Part shown: in pieces, positions 16,111 to 24,961 of the stretch
How the letters are laid out: every line of letters begins with the position of its first letter
Position numbering within the stretch: position 1 is the first letter of the stretch
Origin: CAUPWF01 sp964369775
GTDB lineage: Bacteria; Bacillota; Clostridia; Lachnospirales; Lachnospiraceae
Length of the DNA: 29,515 bases
Assembly: GCA_964369775.1 (NCBI GenBank)
Contig: CAYJHQ010000032.1
Span: forward strand, 1 to 29,515
Direction of reading: 5' to 3'
Translations under genes and position numbers: made by a program
The notes under the pieces: model-generated
What the model saw: only the letters and a program-made list of their open reading frames with translations
The model's database searches: none
Told to the model about the DNA's origin: nothing

Positions 16111-16125
16111 CAATTCATTGAATTG
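16111..16125. promoter_or_regulatory. Perfect 15-bp palindrome in the divergent intergenic region
   Basis: The sequence caattca-t-tgaattg is a perfect inverted repeat 27 bases upstream of the response regulator start and in the divergent region shared with the chemotaxis gene. It could be an operator for a dimeric regulator. No binding protein can be named. Confidence 0.25.
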
Positions 16126-16168
16126 TATATACATTTTACCATATCCTTAATGTCTTTCCTAGTAATAC

Positions 16169-16197
16169 TATACATTTTTCTCAACAAATGTTATGAT
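16169..16197 (+). promoter_or_regulatory. Candidate promoter of the chemotaxis receptor/rqcH pair
   Basis: TATACA (16169-16174) and TATGAT (16192-16197) are spaced by 17 bases, with four and five matches to the sigma-A consensus. The start of transcription would be near 16204, 30 bases ahead of the ATG. No sigma-28 (motility) type promoter was recognised. Confidence 0.4.
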
Positions 16198-16233
16198 ATC
16201 CTTTAGAAGATTTAAGTTTTGGAGGACCTGCTA

Positions 16234-18231
16234 ATGAAGAGTAATTCTATCAAGAATGTTATCACCCGAAAGTCTATTCGTGCCTTTCTAATTCCTCTCC
16301 TTTTAGGAATGGGTATTGTTTCCATAATGATTTATTTTTCAATAACTAATGAAGTGCAAGATCAATTGGAGCGTGAAACTCAACTTATTGTATCTAATGT
16401 GAATGAACGGATCTCAAAATATGCTGAAGCAGTTGAAATACACGCAAAAAATCAAGCCGTTGTCTCCATGAATCCAACTATTGCAGAACCTTATCTTCAA
16501 GAATATATTTCTGACAAGGAGAATATCTGGTCTCATTTTTTAATAGCAGATGCGACAGCAGATAATATTGCACATACTGAAGGGATCTCTAGCAGAGGTG
16601 TCTCTATCATGGATAAGACTTATTTTACAGTGCCTTGGAATGAAGAGGTCACAGTTGTTTCCGAACCTACTTTTTCTAACAGTACTGGTCGAAAAATCAT
16701 CGGAATAGGAGTACCTATCTACGGGGAAGAAAATAATAAACTTGGGGTATTAGTTGGGTTTCTTCATCTAGAACATTTATCTGAAATGATTTGTCAAGAA
16801 AGTGATTCCATTGACACCTACTCTTTTATGCTCAACGCAGATGGTACTGTGTCTGCACATCCTGACGAAGAGATTGTGTTGATGCAAAACTGGCTAACTG
16901 GTGAATCCTCTGGTGGAGATAATTACATAGACAACTCGGATGATACTTTCATGGATCTTATCTCTAGAATGACTGCTGGAGAAGATGGTAATGTCACTGC
17001 GTCTATAAATAATACCCATTCTCTTGTACACTTTGAACCTATAGGGATTGCTGGATTATCTCTTGCTACTGTTATACCAATTACCGAAAGCTATCAAATG
17101 TTGTTTTACCTTTTAATCTCACTTTTAGTCATTACATTTTTAACTGTGCTTCTGGCAAGCTTCTATATTACACGCACTGCGTCTAGCATTGCCACTCCGC
17201 TAAAAGGGATTACGAACTGGTCAAAAACCCTTGCCATTGGCGACACGAGCAAGAAGAAATTAGATTTTTTGAATGATACAACAATAGAGGCAGAAGAACT
17301 AGCAGAGCTAGTCGGTGCTTTTGAAGATATGAGTAATAGTATTCACGAAAGTGTGCAGACTATGGAGCAGATTGCTTCCGGTAATTTAAATGTATCTGTC
17401 CGTCTTCGTTCTAACAAGGACACTTTGAATATTGAGTTAGATAAGTTAGCAAATCAAATCTCCTATCTTTTGCATGATATTGATATCTCTGCATCTCAAG
17501 TGGCGCTTGGTTCTGCTCACATCTCCGATGTAGCCCAGCGTATTGCACAAGGTTCTGTTCATCAGGAAAACTCTATTACCTCCCTGTCTTCATCTATGGA
17601 TTTGCTAGAGTCTCAATTTCTTGGAATCGAAAAAAACTTAACGCATATTACAGAAGATTCTTCCGCTACAGAAAAAGAATTATATCAGACTCATAATCAG
17701 ATGAAAATGTTAACCGAGGAAATAGAACAAGTAAAAGTGAACTCATCCGAAATTAGTAAGATTATTCAGACCATAGAAGACATTGCATTTCAAACAAATA
17801 TCTTAGCTCTTAACGCGGCAGTTGAAGCTGCAAGAGCAGGTATTTCTAGCAAAGGGTTTGCCGTAGTTGCCGATGAAGTAAGAAATTTAGCTATACGTTC
17901 TGCCGAAGCATCCAATCTAACTGCAACACTCATCGAGCAAACAGTCTCCTCTGTTACCAGAGTCACAGAAAGTGCCAAAGTCACTATGAATTCTATGGAT
18001 GCAATTAGTGAAATGACTTCAAAAATTGCTGTCGATGTAAAAAACATATCCCGTACAGTATCTGAAGAGCACATTCTACTAGAAGAGATTGTACACGATT
18101 TAAAGCAAATCAGTAACGTAGTGCATGAAAATTCTGCTACAAGTGAAGAATCTGCTTCTAGCAGTGAAGAATTATCAGGACAAGCTACAAATATGCAAGG
18201 TCTAATTGCACAATTTATAAAGAAGAATTAA
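16234..18231 (+). CDS. Methyl-accepting chemotaxis protein (dCache sensor)
   Basis: A 665-residue chemoreceptor. The ATG at 16234 was chosen because GGAGG lies nine bases upstream; an earlier TTG lies within that site. A transmembrane helix near residues 15-37 is followed by a periplasmic-type dCache domain (to about residue 280), a second helix (about 288-312), a HAMP domain, and the long signalling coiled coil. The hairpin tip is FQTNILALNAAVEAARAG (about residues 518-536), where CheA and CheW bind. Candidate methylation sites lie in the Glu/Gln/Ser-rich helix near the end (TSEESASSSEELSGQA). It is followed by rqcH after 15 bases, an unexpected partner. The ligand is unknown. Confidence 0.93.
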   Translation: MKSNSIKNVITRKSIRAFLIPLLLGMGIVSIMIYFSITNEVQDQLERETQLIVSNVNERISKYAEAVEIHAKNQAVVSMNPTIAEPYLQEYISDKENIWSHFLIADATADNIAHTEGISSRGVSIMDKTYFTVPWNEEVTVVSEPTFSNSTGRKIIGIGVPIYGEENNKLGVLVGFLHLEHLSEMICQESDSIDTYSFMLNADGTVSAHPDEEIVLMQNWLTGESSGGDNYIDNSDDTFMDLISRMTAGEDGNVTASINNTHSLVHFEPIGIAGLSLATVIPITESYQMLFYLLISLLVITFLTVLLASFYITRTASSIATPLKGITNWSKTLAIGDTSKKKLDFLNDTTIEAEELAELVGAFEDMSNSIHESVQTMEQIASGNLNVSVRLRSNKDTLNIELDKLANQISYLLHDIDISASQVALGSAHISDVAQRIAQGSVHQENSITSLSSSMDLLESQFLGIEKNLTHITEDSSATEKELYQTHNQMKMLTEEIEQVKVNSSEISKIIQTIEDIAFQTNILALNAAVEAARAGISSKGFAVVADEVRNLAIRSAEASNLTATLIEQTVSSVTRVTESAKVTMNSMDAISEMTSKIAVDVKNISRTVSEEHILLEEIVHDLKQISNVVHENSATSEESASSSEELSGQATNMQGLIAQFIKKN

Positions 18232-18246
18232 TGGAGGAAAAGCAAT

Positions 18247-19986
18247 ATGGCTTTTGACGGAATAACCGTTGCGAATATCGCACATGAATTAAAACAAGAA
18301 TTATCAGATGGAAGGTTGCATAAAATTGCTCAACCAGAAGCAGATGAACTACTTTTAACCTTCAAGACCCCAAGGGGCCAAAAAAGGCTATGCGCTTCTG
18401 CAAGCGCTTCTCTTCCACTCCTTTACCTTACAGAAACCAATAAACCAAGTCCGATGACCGCACCAAACTTTTGTATGCTTCTTAGAAAGCATTTAAACAA
18501 CGGGAAAATTATAGATATCAAGCAACCAAAGCTTGAACGAATTTTAGAATTTCATATTGAACACCTGGATGAACTTGGTGACCTGTGTCAGAAGATATTG
18601 ATTATAGAATTAATGGGGAGACATAGTAATATCATCTTCTGTCATGCAGACTATACCATTATCGATAGTATCAAGAGAGTTCCTGCAAGTGTGAGTTCTG
18701 TACGAGAAGTCCTACCTGGTAGAATGTATTTCATCCCTGATACTATGGATAAGCTGGATCCTTTAACCGTAGAAAACAAAGATTTCGCCTCGGCACTTAT
18801 TGCAACTCCTCACCCTCTTGGCAAGTCCCTTAACCAGTGTTTTACAGGGATTAGTCCTGTAGTTGCTGAGGAAATCTGCGCTGTAGCAGGTATTGATTCA
18901 AGAATTCCTGCAAAGGATTTGAGTGATGATATTCTTTATCATCTGTTCCGACAATTTGAATTATTCATGGAGCAAGTTAGAAACTACAACTTTCACCCTG
19001 TTATATATTATAACGGTTTGGAACCAAAGGAATTTTGTAGTGTAACTCTCTCTCATTTTGCTAGCTATGAACACAAAGAATATGATTCTATCTCTGAGGT
19101 GATAAACACTTATTATCATTCCAAAAATGTACTGACAAGAATTCGACAAAAATCAACCGATCTTCGTCACGTTGTTCAAACTACTTTAGAGCGTAATCGT
19201 AAAAAGTGTCATTTGCAAGAGCGTCAGCTAAAAGATACTGAGAATCGAGATAAATTTAAGGTCTACGGTGAATTAATTCATACTTATGGATACGACATCA
19301 AAGAAGGGGACAAGACATTAGAGGCGCTCAATTATTATACCAACGAGATGATTACCATTCCACTTGATCCTACTAAGACTGCCAAGGAAAATGCGCAACG
19401 TTATTTTGATAAGTATAATAAATTAAAAAGAACATTTGAGGCTTTAAGCGAGCTCATCGAAGAAACACGCTCTGAAATCATTTATCTAGAATCTGTAGCA
19501 AACTCCCTTGAATTCGCCTCTAGTGAAGATGATTTGGTGGCTTTAAAAGAGGAATTAACCCAATCTGGTTATGTGAAACGAAAGTTCACAAAGAAGAAAG
19601 TAAAAATCAGCAACAAACCGCTACATTACGTTTCCAGCGATGGTTATCATATGTACGTAGGCAAAAATAACCTGCAAAACGATGAGATCACCTTCCAGCT
19701 AGCTGAAGGAAATGATTGGTGGTTCCACGTAAAAGGTGCTCCTGGCTCTCATGTAATTGTCAAAAATCCTGGTGGTGAAATGCCAGATAGAGTTTTTGAG
19801 GAAGCTGGTAAACTAGCTGCGTTTTATTCTAAGTTAAAAGGAAATGAAAAAGTAGAAATTGATTATATCGAGAAAAAACATGTAAAAAGACCAAAAGGTG
19901 GAAAACCTGGATTTGTGGTTTATTATACAAATTACTCACTGATAATCGATAGCGATATCAGTGAGTTAAATGAAATCATTGATTAA
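18247..19986 (+). CDS. rqcH: Rqc2/RqcH-type NFACT ribosome quality control protein
   Basis: A 579-residue protein of the NFACT (formerly FbpA) family. RqcH binds obstructed 50S subunits and recruits tRNA-Ala to add C-terminal alanine tails that mark stalled nascent chains. The NFACT-N domain starts MAFDGITVANIAHEL and includes GRHSNIIF. A coiled-coil segment spans about residues 290-420. The NFACT-R domain has GYHMYVGKNNLQND and NDWWFHVKGAPGSHV (about residues 470-505). The position equivalent to the D97-R98 pair needed for tRNA binding in Bacillus is E97-R98 here. GGAGG precedes the ATG. The stop overlaps by two bases the stop of the convergent rhamnosidase gene. Confidence 0.93.
   Translation: MAFDGITVANIAHELKQELSDGRLHKIAQPEADELLLTFKTPRGQKRLCASASASLPLLYLTETNKPSPMTAPNFCMLLRKHLNNGKIIDIKQPKLERILEFHIEHLDELGDLCQKILIIELMGRHSNIIFCHADYTIIDSIKRVPASVSSVREVLPGRMYFIPDTMDKLDPLTVENKDFASALIATPHPLGKSLNQCFTGISPVVAEEICAVAGIDSRIPAKDLSDDILYHLFRQFELFMEQVRNYNFHPVIYYNGLEPKEFCSVTLSHFASYEHKEYDSISEVINTYYHSKNVLTRIRQKSTDLRHVVQTTLERNRKKCHLQERQLKDTENRDKFKVYGELIHTYGYDIKEGDKTLEALNYYTNEMITIPLDPTKTAKENAQRYFDKYNKLKRTFEALSELIEETRSEIIYLESVANSLEFASSEDDLVALKEELTQSGYVKRKFTKKKVKISNKPLHYVSSDGYHMYVGKNNLQNDEITFQLAEGNDWWFHVKGAPGSHVIVKNPGGEMPDRVFEEAGKLAAFYSKLKGNEKVEIDYIEKKHVKRPKGGKPGFVVYYTNYSLIIDSDISELNEIID
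19934..19966. repeat. Inverted repeat inside the 3' end of rqcH, candidate bidirectional attenuation hairpin
   Basis: Perfect 11-bp arms actcactgata (19934-19944) and tatcagtgagt (19956-19966) with an 11-base loop lie about 20 bases before the overlapping convergent stops. No long U tract follows on either strand, so it is not a canonical intrinsic terminator, but it is the only strong hairpin at this convergent junction. Confidence 0.4.
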
Positions 19987-22649
19987 TTTTTGATAACTTT
20001 AATTTGGACTTCTCCGATAATACCTGAAGGAACTGGTTCTTTTACCATGTCCTTCTCTCTCCAATTGGAGATGCGTTTTTCTCTTACAAAGTTCATGTAA
20101 TTCGTAAAGTACGGCCATTCGTCAATTACAACATCTTCATAGAGTGGTGTTTCTAACTCTGGATCAATCATGCGATTGATCAGTAGATTCGCCACTTCTA
20201 TTCGGATTGTATTCTTTCCTTCGACAAGATAATTCGTAATGTCAATTGTATACGGTCTCTTAATAATATCACCCACTAATGTTCCATTCACAAATACTCT
20301 AGCACATTCACTCACCTGTTCAAGAGAAAGAATGTAAGAATCTTTTGTTTTTACAACTTCTATCACCTTCTCGTATTTTACAGTACCCGAAAAATATTTC
20401 ATGTCCTCTAGTTTTTCAAATCCGATTAAATTTTCTAATAAAAGAACCTTCCCATTTCCTGTAAACTTCCAATCTTTTGATATATCCATACTAGACACCA
20501 ATTCTTCTGCTTTTTCTATAGTAGTACATTCTTCTAACTCCTCATCAAATACCACTATACAAGATTGTAGAGGCTCTAGGCGTAACAGTAATTCTCTGCT
20601 TCCTTCTATAACCGAATCAAAGAGTACACCTTTTTCGTTAGTTGTGAATGGATCCATAATAGTATAAGGTGCAGTAATACCTTTAAAAGTCAATGTCGTT
20701 TCATAGCTTTCTTTGGCTGTATTAGTAATGAAGTAGATATCTTTCTTCCCTTCTACTTTATGAATATAACCGATATATTCTTTTCCCTTTGATATCTGTA
20801 AGTCTGGAACGAAATTGTCCTTTAATACTTGAATAAGACTTTCTCTTTTATCAATCGCAAATCGATAAGTTTCTTCCCTTTGCAACGATTCCATTGCTGA
20901 TACCACCGCTTTGTCATTCTCATCTGCACCAATAAAACCACACGAGATTTTCGGTACTTCTTGTGCGATAATTACTAGATTTCCAGCTTTCGCAAATTCC
21001 AAGATTGCTTGTGCGGTCTTAACTGGTAAGCGCTTCGTCTCCATTAGGATTAATACTTGATATTCATATTCTGTATGCCTCTCTAGAACATCATCATTTA
21101 CATAGTCAAACCAGTATCCCGCTTTTGCAATTCCATCGATTACATCTTCTTCGAAGCGATCTTTTAACTTCATACACATATGCAAATCACTCATCTCATG
21201 TTCTGCCCAGATATCATTTTGAGGAAGGTAGATTGCAACTTCTGCTTTCGTCTTTCCTTTTTGCATAAAATGGCTTACTCTTTGAATGTAATCAGCCATA
21301 TTTTTATAAAACTCCCACCATGTATTGGTATTACAAATATGTGAAGAAGCATAAAACGGCCACTCTTCTCCATCTGTTGGATTGTAAGTAAATCCATGGT
21401 TTACAATCTGATTCATACCATCAATAAATATAGTATCTGTAGCTACTTTCATCTGTTCTAATGTTACCATATATCTCGGAAATCTTAACCATGTATAACT
21501 TTCATTTGAAATCACTGGTTTATTGTATACATTTCCCGCTGAACTTGCTAGACGCCTATGTATCGTATTTACTGTATAATGATCAAAATCGTAGAATGTC
21601 TCACCTTCTGGAATATCTGCTGCTCCGTATGCCTTTAGCACATCGCCCCACGTTCCATGTGCTTGAATTCTCGATTTACTACCTACTTCAGCGCACCATT
21701 TTGTCATTTCTTCAAAGAAATTCTCGACTGTAAGCTCTGCAAATGTCTTTTGATAATCGTAACGAATACGCTCTGTCATTCCTTTGATGTTTCCATATAA
21801 TGCATAGATATATGGTTTGAGTGAATATCCCCGTCTCTTTTCAAACTCATCATACATGATATTCGTCCAGTTATGTCCTCCTACTTCAATGGAATCACAA
21901 AAGAAGGATGAGATGATTCCTTTTCCTAATTTTTCAACTAATGGATTGCCTCCATGTTCAAAAAATAGTCTAGCTGCATCTTTGCGATTGTGGTCAATCA
22001 CATAACCTTCTGCGCCTCTTGTCGGTGCCAGTACATGTTGTCTATATTTTCCTGACACAAAGCACACTATCTTATAATCGCCCTCTGGAATCTCTATTTC
22101 TTCTAGGGTCATTCCCCAAGGCCAGTTAAATAGTTTTTTCACTCCAATTTTTTCATTAAGATCTACTATTGTTTCCGGAATCATCTCACTGTGTTCCATA
22201 CGACCCATTACGCATCCAACAATGTCTCCAGCGATTTTAGTTGTGAAATCATAGGAGAATTTCGTTGGTCCTGTTACATCTATATAATATGGATAGACAA
22301 TCGGGGCACTCATATCATAGGTTACAAATGGTCCTCCATAAGGCCAAGATGAACCAAGCGTAAAATCAAAAATCATATTTCTTTTTTTTGCTTCTTCTGC
22401 CGTAAATTTTATAATTTCAAAAAACTCCGGTGAAAAATATTCGATATTTCTTCTATCATTCTCTTTATCATCTGCTGCTACTGGATAAAGGATCTGCACT
22501 TCAATACCGCCGATGTTTTGTCGTTCCATCTCATCTAGTTGATATGCAATCTCATCTTTTTTAACTGCGCATCCATACCACCACCATCTCGTCCATCCTC
22601 TTGCAGCATCACTTGGATTCTTTAATTCTTCTAGGTATTGATTACTCAT
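19983..22649 (-). CDS. GH106-like alpha-L-rhamnosidase
   Basis: An 888-residue glycoside hydrolase. Features typical of family GH106 alpha-L-rhamnosidases are TRWWWYGCAVKKDEI with IGGIEVQ (residues 20-52), SPEFFEIIKFTAEEAKKR and GSSWPYGGPFVT in the barrel, FFCDSIEVGGHNWT (about 247-260), RIQAHGTWGD (about 330), and SNESYTW (about 380). A galactose-binding-like beta sandwich lies near the C-terminus (VNGTLVGDIIKRPYTIDI, about 790-810). It hydrolyses terminal rhamnose from pectic or other rhamnosides; the exact linkage is not evident. There is no signal peptide, so the enzyme is cytoplasmic. It overlaps the GH43-like gene by eight bases (ATGAGTAA) and ends the operon. It is somewhat shorter than many family members. 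Confidence 0.8.
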   Translation of the reverse strand: MSNQYLEELKNPSDAARGWTRWWWYGCAVKKDEIAYQLDEMERQNIGGIEVQILYPVAADDKENDRRNIEYFSPEFFEIIKFTAEEAKKRNMIFDFTLGSSWPYGGPFVTYDMSAPIVYPYYIDVTGPTKFSYDFTTKIAGDIVGCVMGRMEHSEMIPETIVDLNEKIGVKKLFNWPWGMTLEEIEIPEGDYKIVCFVSGKYRQHVLAPTRGAEGYVIDHNRKDAARLFFEHGGNPLVEKLGKGIISSFFCDSIEVGGHNWTNIMYDEFEKRRGYSLKPYIYALYGNIKGMTERIRYDYQKTFAELTVENFFEEMTKWCAEVGSKSRIQAHGTWGDVLKAYGAADIPEGETFYDFDHYTVNTIHRRLASSAGNVYNKPVISNESYTWLRFPRYMVTLEQMKVATDTIFIDGMNQIVNHGFTYNPTDGEEWPFYASSHICNTNTWWEFYKNMADYIQRVSHFMQKGKTKAEVAIYLPQNDIWAEHEMSDLHMCMKLKDRFEEDVIDGIAKAGYWFDYVNDDVLERHTEYEYQVLILMETKRLPVKTAQAILEFAKAGNLVIIAQEVPKISCGFIGADENDKAVVSAMESLQREETYRFAIDKRESLIQVLKDNFVPDLQISKGKEYIGYIHKVEGKKDIYFITNTAKESYETTLTFKGITAPYTIMDPFTTNEKGVLFDSVIEGSRELLLRLEPLQSCIVVFDEELEECTTIEKAEELVSSMDISKDWKFTGNGKVLLLENLIGFEKLEDMKYFSGTVKYEKVIEVVKTKDSYILSLEQVSECARVFVNGTLVGDIIKRPYTIDITNYLVEGKNTIRIEVANLLINRMIDPELETPLYEDVVIDEWPYFTNYMNFVREKRISNWREKDMVKEPVPSGIIGEVQIKVIKN

Positions 22650-23910
22650 AGCACTCTCCTTTTGTATAGAACATAAAATAATCTAATCGAATCTCTCCTT
22701 TTCCATTTACACTTAACGTGAGGTGCAAATCTTCGATTGATTTGGACAATTCACAAGTAAAGATACGATAAGACCTCCATAAGTCTCCTGTTTTTCTTAT
22801 TTCCACACTACCTATTACTTCTCCGCCTTCACACTCTCTCACTTCGATTACTCCACCCGCTTCACAATCACAAGATGCGAAGAACGAAATATGGGTTTTA
22901 TCTGTGCTATTTTCCAGATTTGGATACCACAGCGTACCTTTACCACTAGTACACATATCAAATCCATATCTACGATTGTCCCTCTTTTCCATTCCCTCTG
23001 ACTTCATGAACCATTGGCTATGTATTTTATTCCACTGCGTATCATAGTGTCCTACTCCATATTCAAGAATCAATGGATCCACGACCAATTCCTTATTCTC
23101 TTTTTGATGTACATAACAGATACCAGAGCTTCGTGCTACCATCGTAGGATCAAAGATTGTAAATGAATGGAATATTTGTCCATTGTGCTCTATGAAAGAG
23201 CCATGATCTTCTGACGCTCCTGTATTACCTATGCAAGTATATGGCCCATATGGTGAATCTGATATTGCGTAGTAAGATCCCCATGTTAAATAGTAAGTTC
23301 CATTGATTTTATTGAGCGATACTTTATCATCTGCTTCATGATCCAGTTCAATCTTCTTTGGCACTTCTGCCAAAGACATCATATCATCACCTAACTTTGC
23401 AATATAGTATCCACCTTCTCCATACGCCCAAGCAGGTGCGCCAAAGACAATATAATCGTTACCGTCATCATCACGCAAAATGGCAGGATCATACTCTCTA
23501 GTAGGGGTATTCGTTCCATCAAGAAGTGGCTTTTTCATCACATCTACAAATGGGCCACTAGGAGAGTCAGAGACTGCAACTCCTGTATCATCATTCTTAT
23601 TCGAAAAATAGAGATAATATTTCCCATCTTTCTCTGCTGCATCCAAAGCCCAACAGTTCGAGGATTTTCCCATGTAAAAATCCTCTGGTTTCACAATTTG
23701 CTCCAATGTCCACTCTCGGAAATCTACTGTTGACCATACATGCCAGTCATCCATTCTATAAGTTGTATTCTCCACTGAATAGTCATGACTACAATACATA
23801 TAAATTTTTTCTTCAAACACCTGTAGATGCGGGTCGCAAACCCCCATACTTTTGATAACTGGATTTTTTATACTTTTTACTATCATACCTTCTTGTATTT
23901 TTATACTCAT
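22642..23910 (-). CDS. GH43-like glycoside hydrolase with C-terminal carbohydrate-binding-like domain
   Basis: A 422-residue protein with the five-bladed propeller pattern of clan GH-F: VCDPHLQVF (catalytic-base Asp, residue 26), REYDPAILRDDDGNDYI (about residue 140, the pKa-modulating Asp) and DHGSFIEHNGQIF (about 240). The third blade, where the general-acid Glu is expected before NGTYYLTWG, reads DDKVSLNKINGTYYL, with Asp in place of Glu. Residues from about 315 on resemble a CBM6-like sandwich (GEIRLDYFMFY at the end). No signal peptide is seen, so it is probably cytoplasmic. It starts two bases after the UroD-like stop and overlaps the rhamnosidase start. It probably removes arabinose-, xylose- or galactose-type side chains from the same glycan. 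Confidence 0.75.
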   Translation of the reverse strand: MSIKIQEGMIVKSIKNPVIKSMGVCDPHLQVFEEKIYMYCSHDYSVENTTYRMDDWHVWSTVDFREWTLEQIVKPEDFYMGKSSNCWALDAAEKDGKYYLYFSNKNDDTGVAVSDSPSGPFVDVMKKPLLDGTNTPTREYDPAILRDDDGNDYIVFGAPAWAYGEGGYYIAKLGDDMMSLAEVPKKIELDHEADDKVSLNKINGTYYLTWGSYYAISDSPYGPYTCIGNTGASEDHGSFIEHNGQIFHSFTIFDPTMVARSSGICYVHQKENKELVVDPLILEYGVGHYDTQWNKIHSQWFMKSEGMEKRDNRRYGFDMCTSGKGTLWYPNLENSTDKTHISFFASCDCEAGGVIEVRECEGGEVIGSVEIRKTGDLWRSYRIFTCELSKSIEDLHLTLSVNGKGEIRLDYFMFYTKGECYE

Positions 23911-23912
23911 CT

Positions 23913-24950
23913 CTATTTTCCTTTCGCTTCTCCCAATTCATAACAGCTTTTATACAAGGTGTATAAACTCTCGAGGCTACAATCACCTGTTATGCCATTT
24001 CCTGCTGTCAGCATCAATCGACCTTCTTTTTTATAATAAGTATCTAACATAAACTGCACTTCACCTCTCACCTCTTCTGGCGTTCCATAGGGAATGATTC
24101 TTTGTACATCAAATCCTGCCCAAAGACAGATTCGATTTCCAAACTTTTCACTCACTTCCTTTTCTTCCATGGTATATTTTTGAATCGGATGGATTACATC
24201 TAGACCGATTTCTATAAAGTCTTCAATGAATGTGAACACATTTCCACAGGTATGTAGCCAAAAATGACATCCCAGTTCATGTGCTTTATCAAAGATTTCC
24301 TTGTAGTAAGGCAAGAAAAATTCTGCAAAAATTTCTCTACTAAAAAACGTACTAGTCTGAGTTCCTAGGTCATCACTCATAAAGAATCCATCCACATCTA
24401 ACTCTTCTTTTGCTCGTTCCATCGCGCGCAAGTAAAAATCTGTAAACGCTCTGAAAATCTCATGAATTCTCTCTTCATTTAGATAAAAATCCATCAAAGC
24501 ATCTGTCATACCACGCATCTGCCATAATCTTTCAAACAAACCATACCACCAATATCCAAGTCGATAACGACCGTCTTCCTCTGGATTGTTGGGTAATAAT
24601 CCATGATACTCTGGAGAGGGGAAATCCGCTAAAAACTGTTCCATCTCCTCATCCCAGTCTTTAATCACTAATTTGGAATCAAGGGGTGTATTCGCTGGAT
24701 ATGGGTCATCATAATAGGAAAAACGATATCTAACATCATCAACAGGAGCAGTAAATACACTAGGCATACAAAGCTCTATGGTCTGTACATCTTGTGGAAA
24801 TTCTTGCATAATTTTTTCTACCGCTTCTTTTTCTTCTCCATGATCATTTGGACGTGTCCAAAACTGTAGAATCACAGGAACTCTTGATGCAGCTCCTTTT
24901 CCTTCAATTACATTGATTAACTCTTCACGTGTTAATGCTTTATAATTCAT
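23913..24950 (-). CDS. Uroporphyrinogen decarboxylase/methyltransferase-fold protein
   Basis: A 345-residue TIM-barrel protein of the UroD superfamily, which includes MtaA/CmuA-type cobamide-dependent methyltransferases. The zinc-binding HTCGN motif (about residues 231-235) fits the methyltransferase branch, whereas true HemE lacks it and instead has conserved N-terminal Arg residues that are not seen here. The usual later Cys (in a G-x-G turn) is replaced by Asn in AGNGITGDC, with a Cys four residues on. AGGAGGAGA overlapping the upstream stop gives a strong ribosome binding site. Such genes recur beside glycoside hydrolases in Clostridia without known function; a role on methylated sugars is possible. 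No corrinoid protein is encoded here. Confidence 0.75.
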   Translation of the reverse strand: MNYKALTREELINVIEGKGAASRVPVILQFWTRPNDHGEEKEAVEKIMQEFPQDVQTIELCMPSVFTAPVDDVRYRFSYYDDPYPANTPLDSKLVIKDWDEEMEQFLADFPSPEYHGLLPNNPEEDGRYRLGYWWYGLFERLWQMRGMTDALMDFYLNEERIHEIFRAFTDFYLRAMERAKEELDVDGFFMSDDLGTQTSTFFSREIFAEFFLPYYKEIFDKAHELGCHFWLHTCGNVFTFIEDFIEIGLDVIHPIQKYTMEEKEVSEKFGNRICLWAGFDVQRIIPYGTPEEVRGEVQFMLDTYYKKEGRLMLTAGNGITGDCSLESLYTLYKSCYELGEAKGK

Positions 24951-24961
24951 TCTCTCTCCTC

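Noticed and set aside
17790..18074. Minus-strand open frame inside the chemoreceptor signalling domain
   Set aside because: Antisense shadow of the highly conserved coiled-coil hairpin region.
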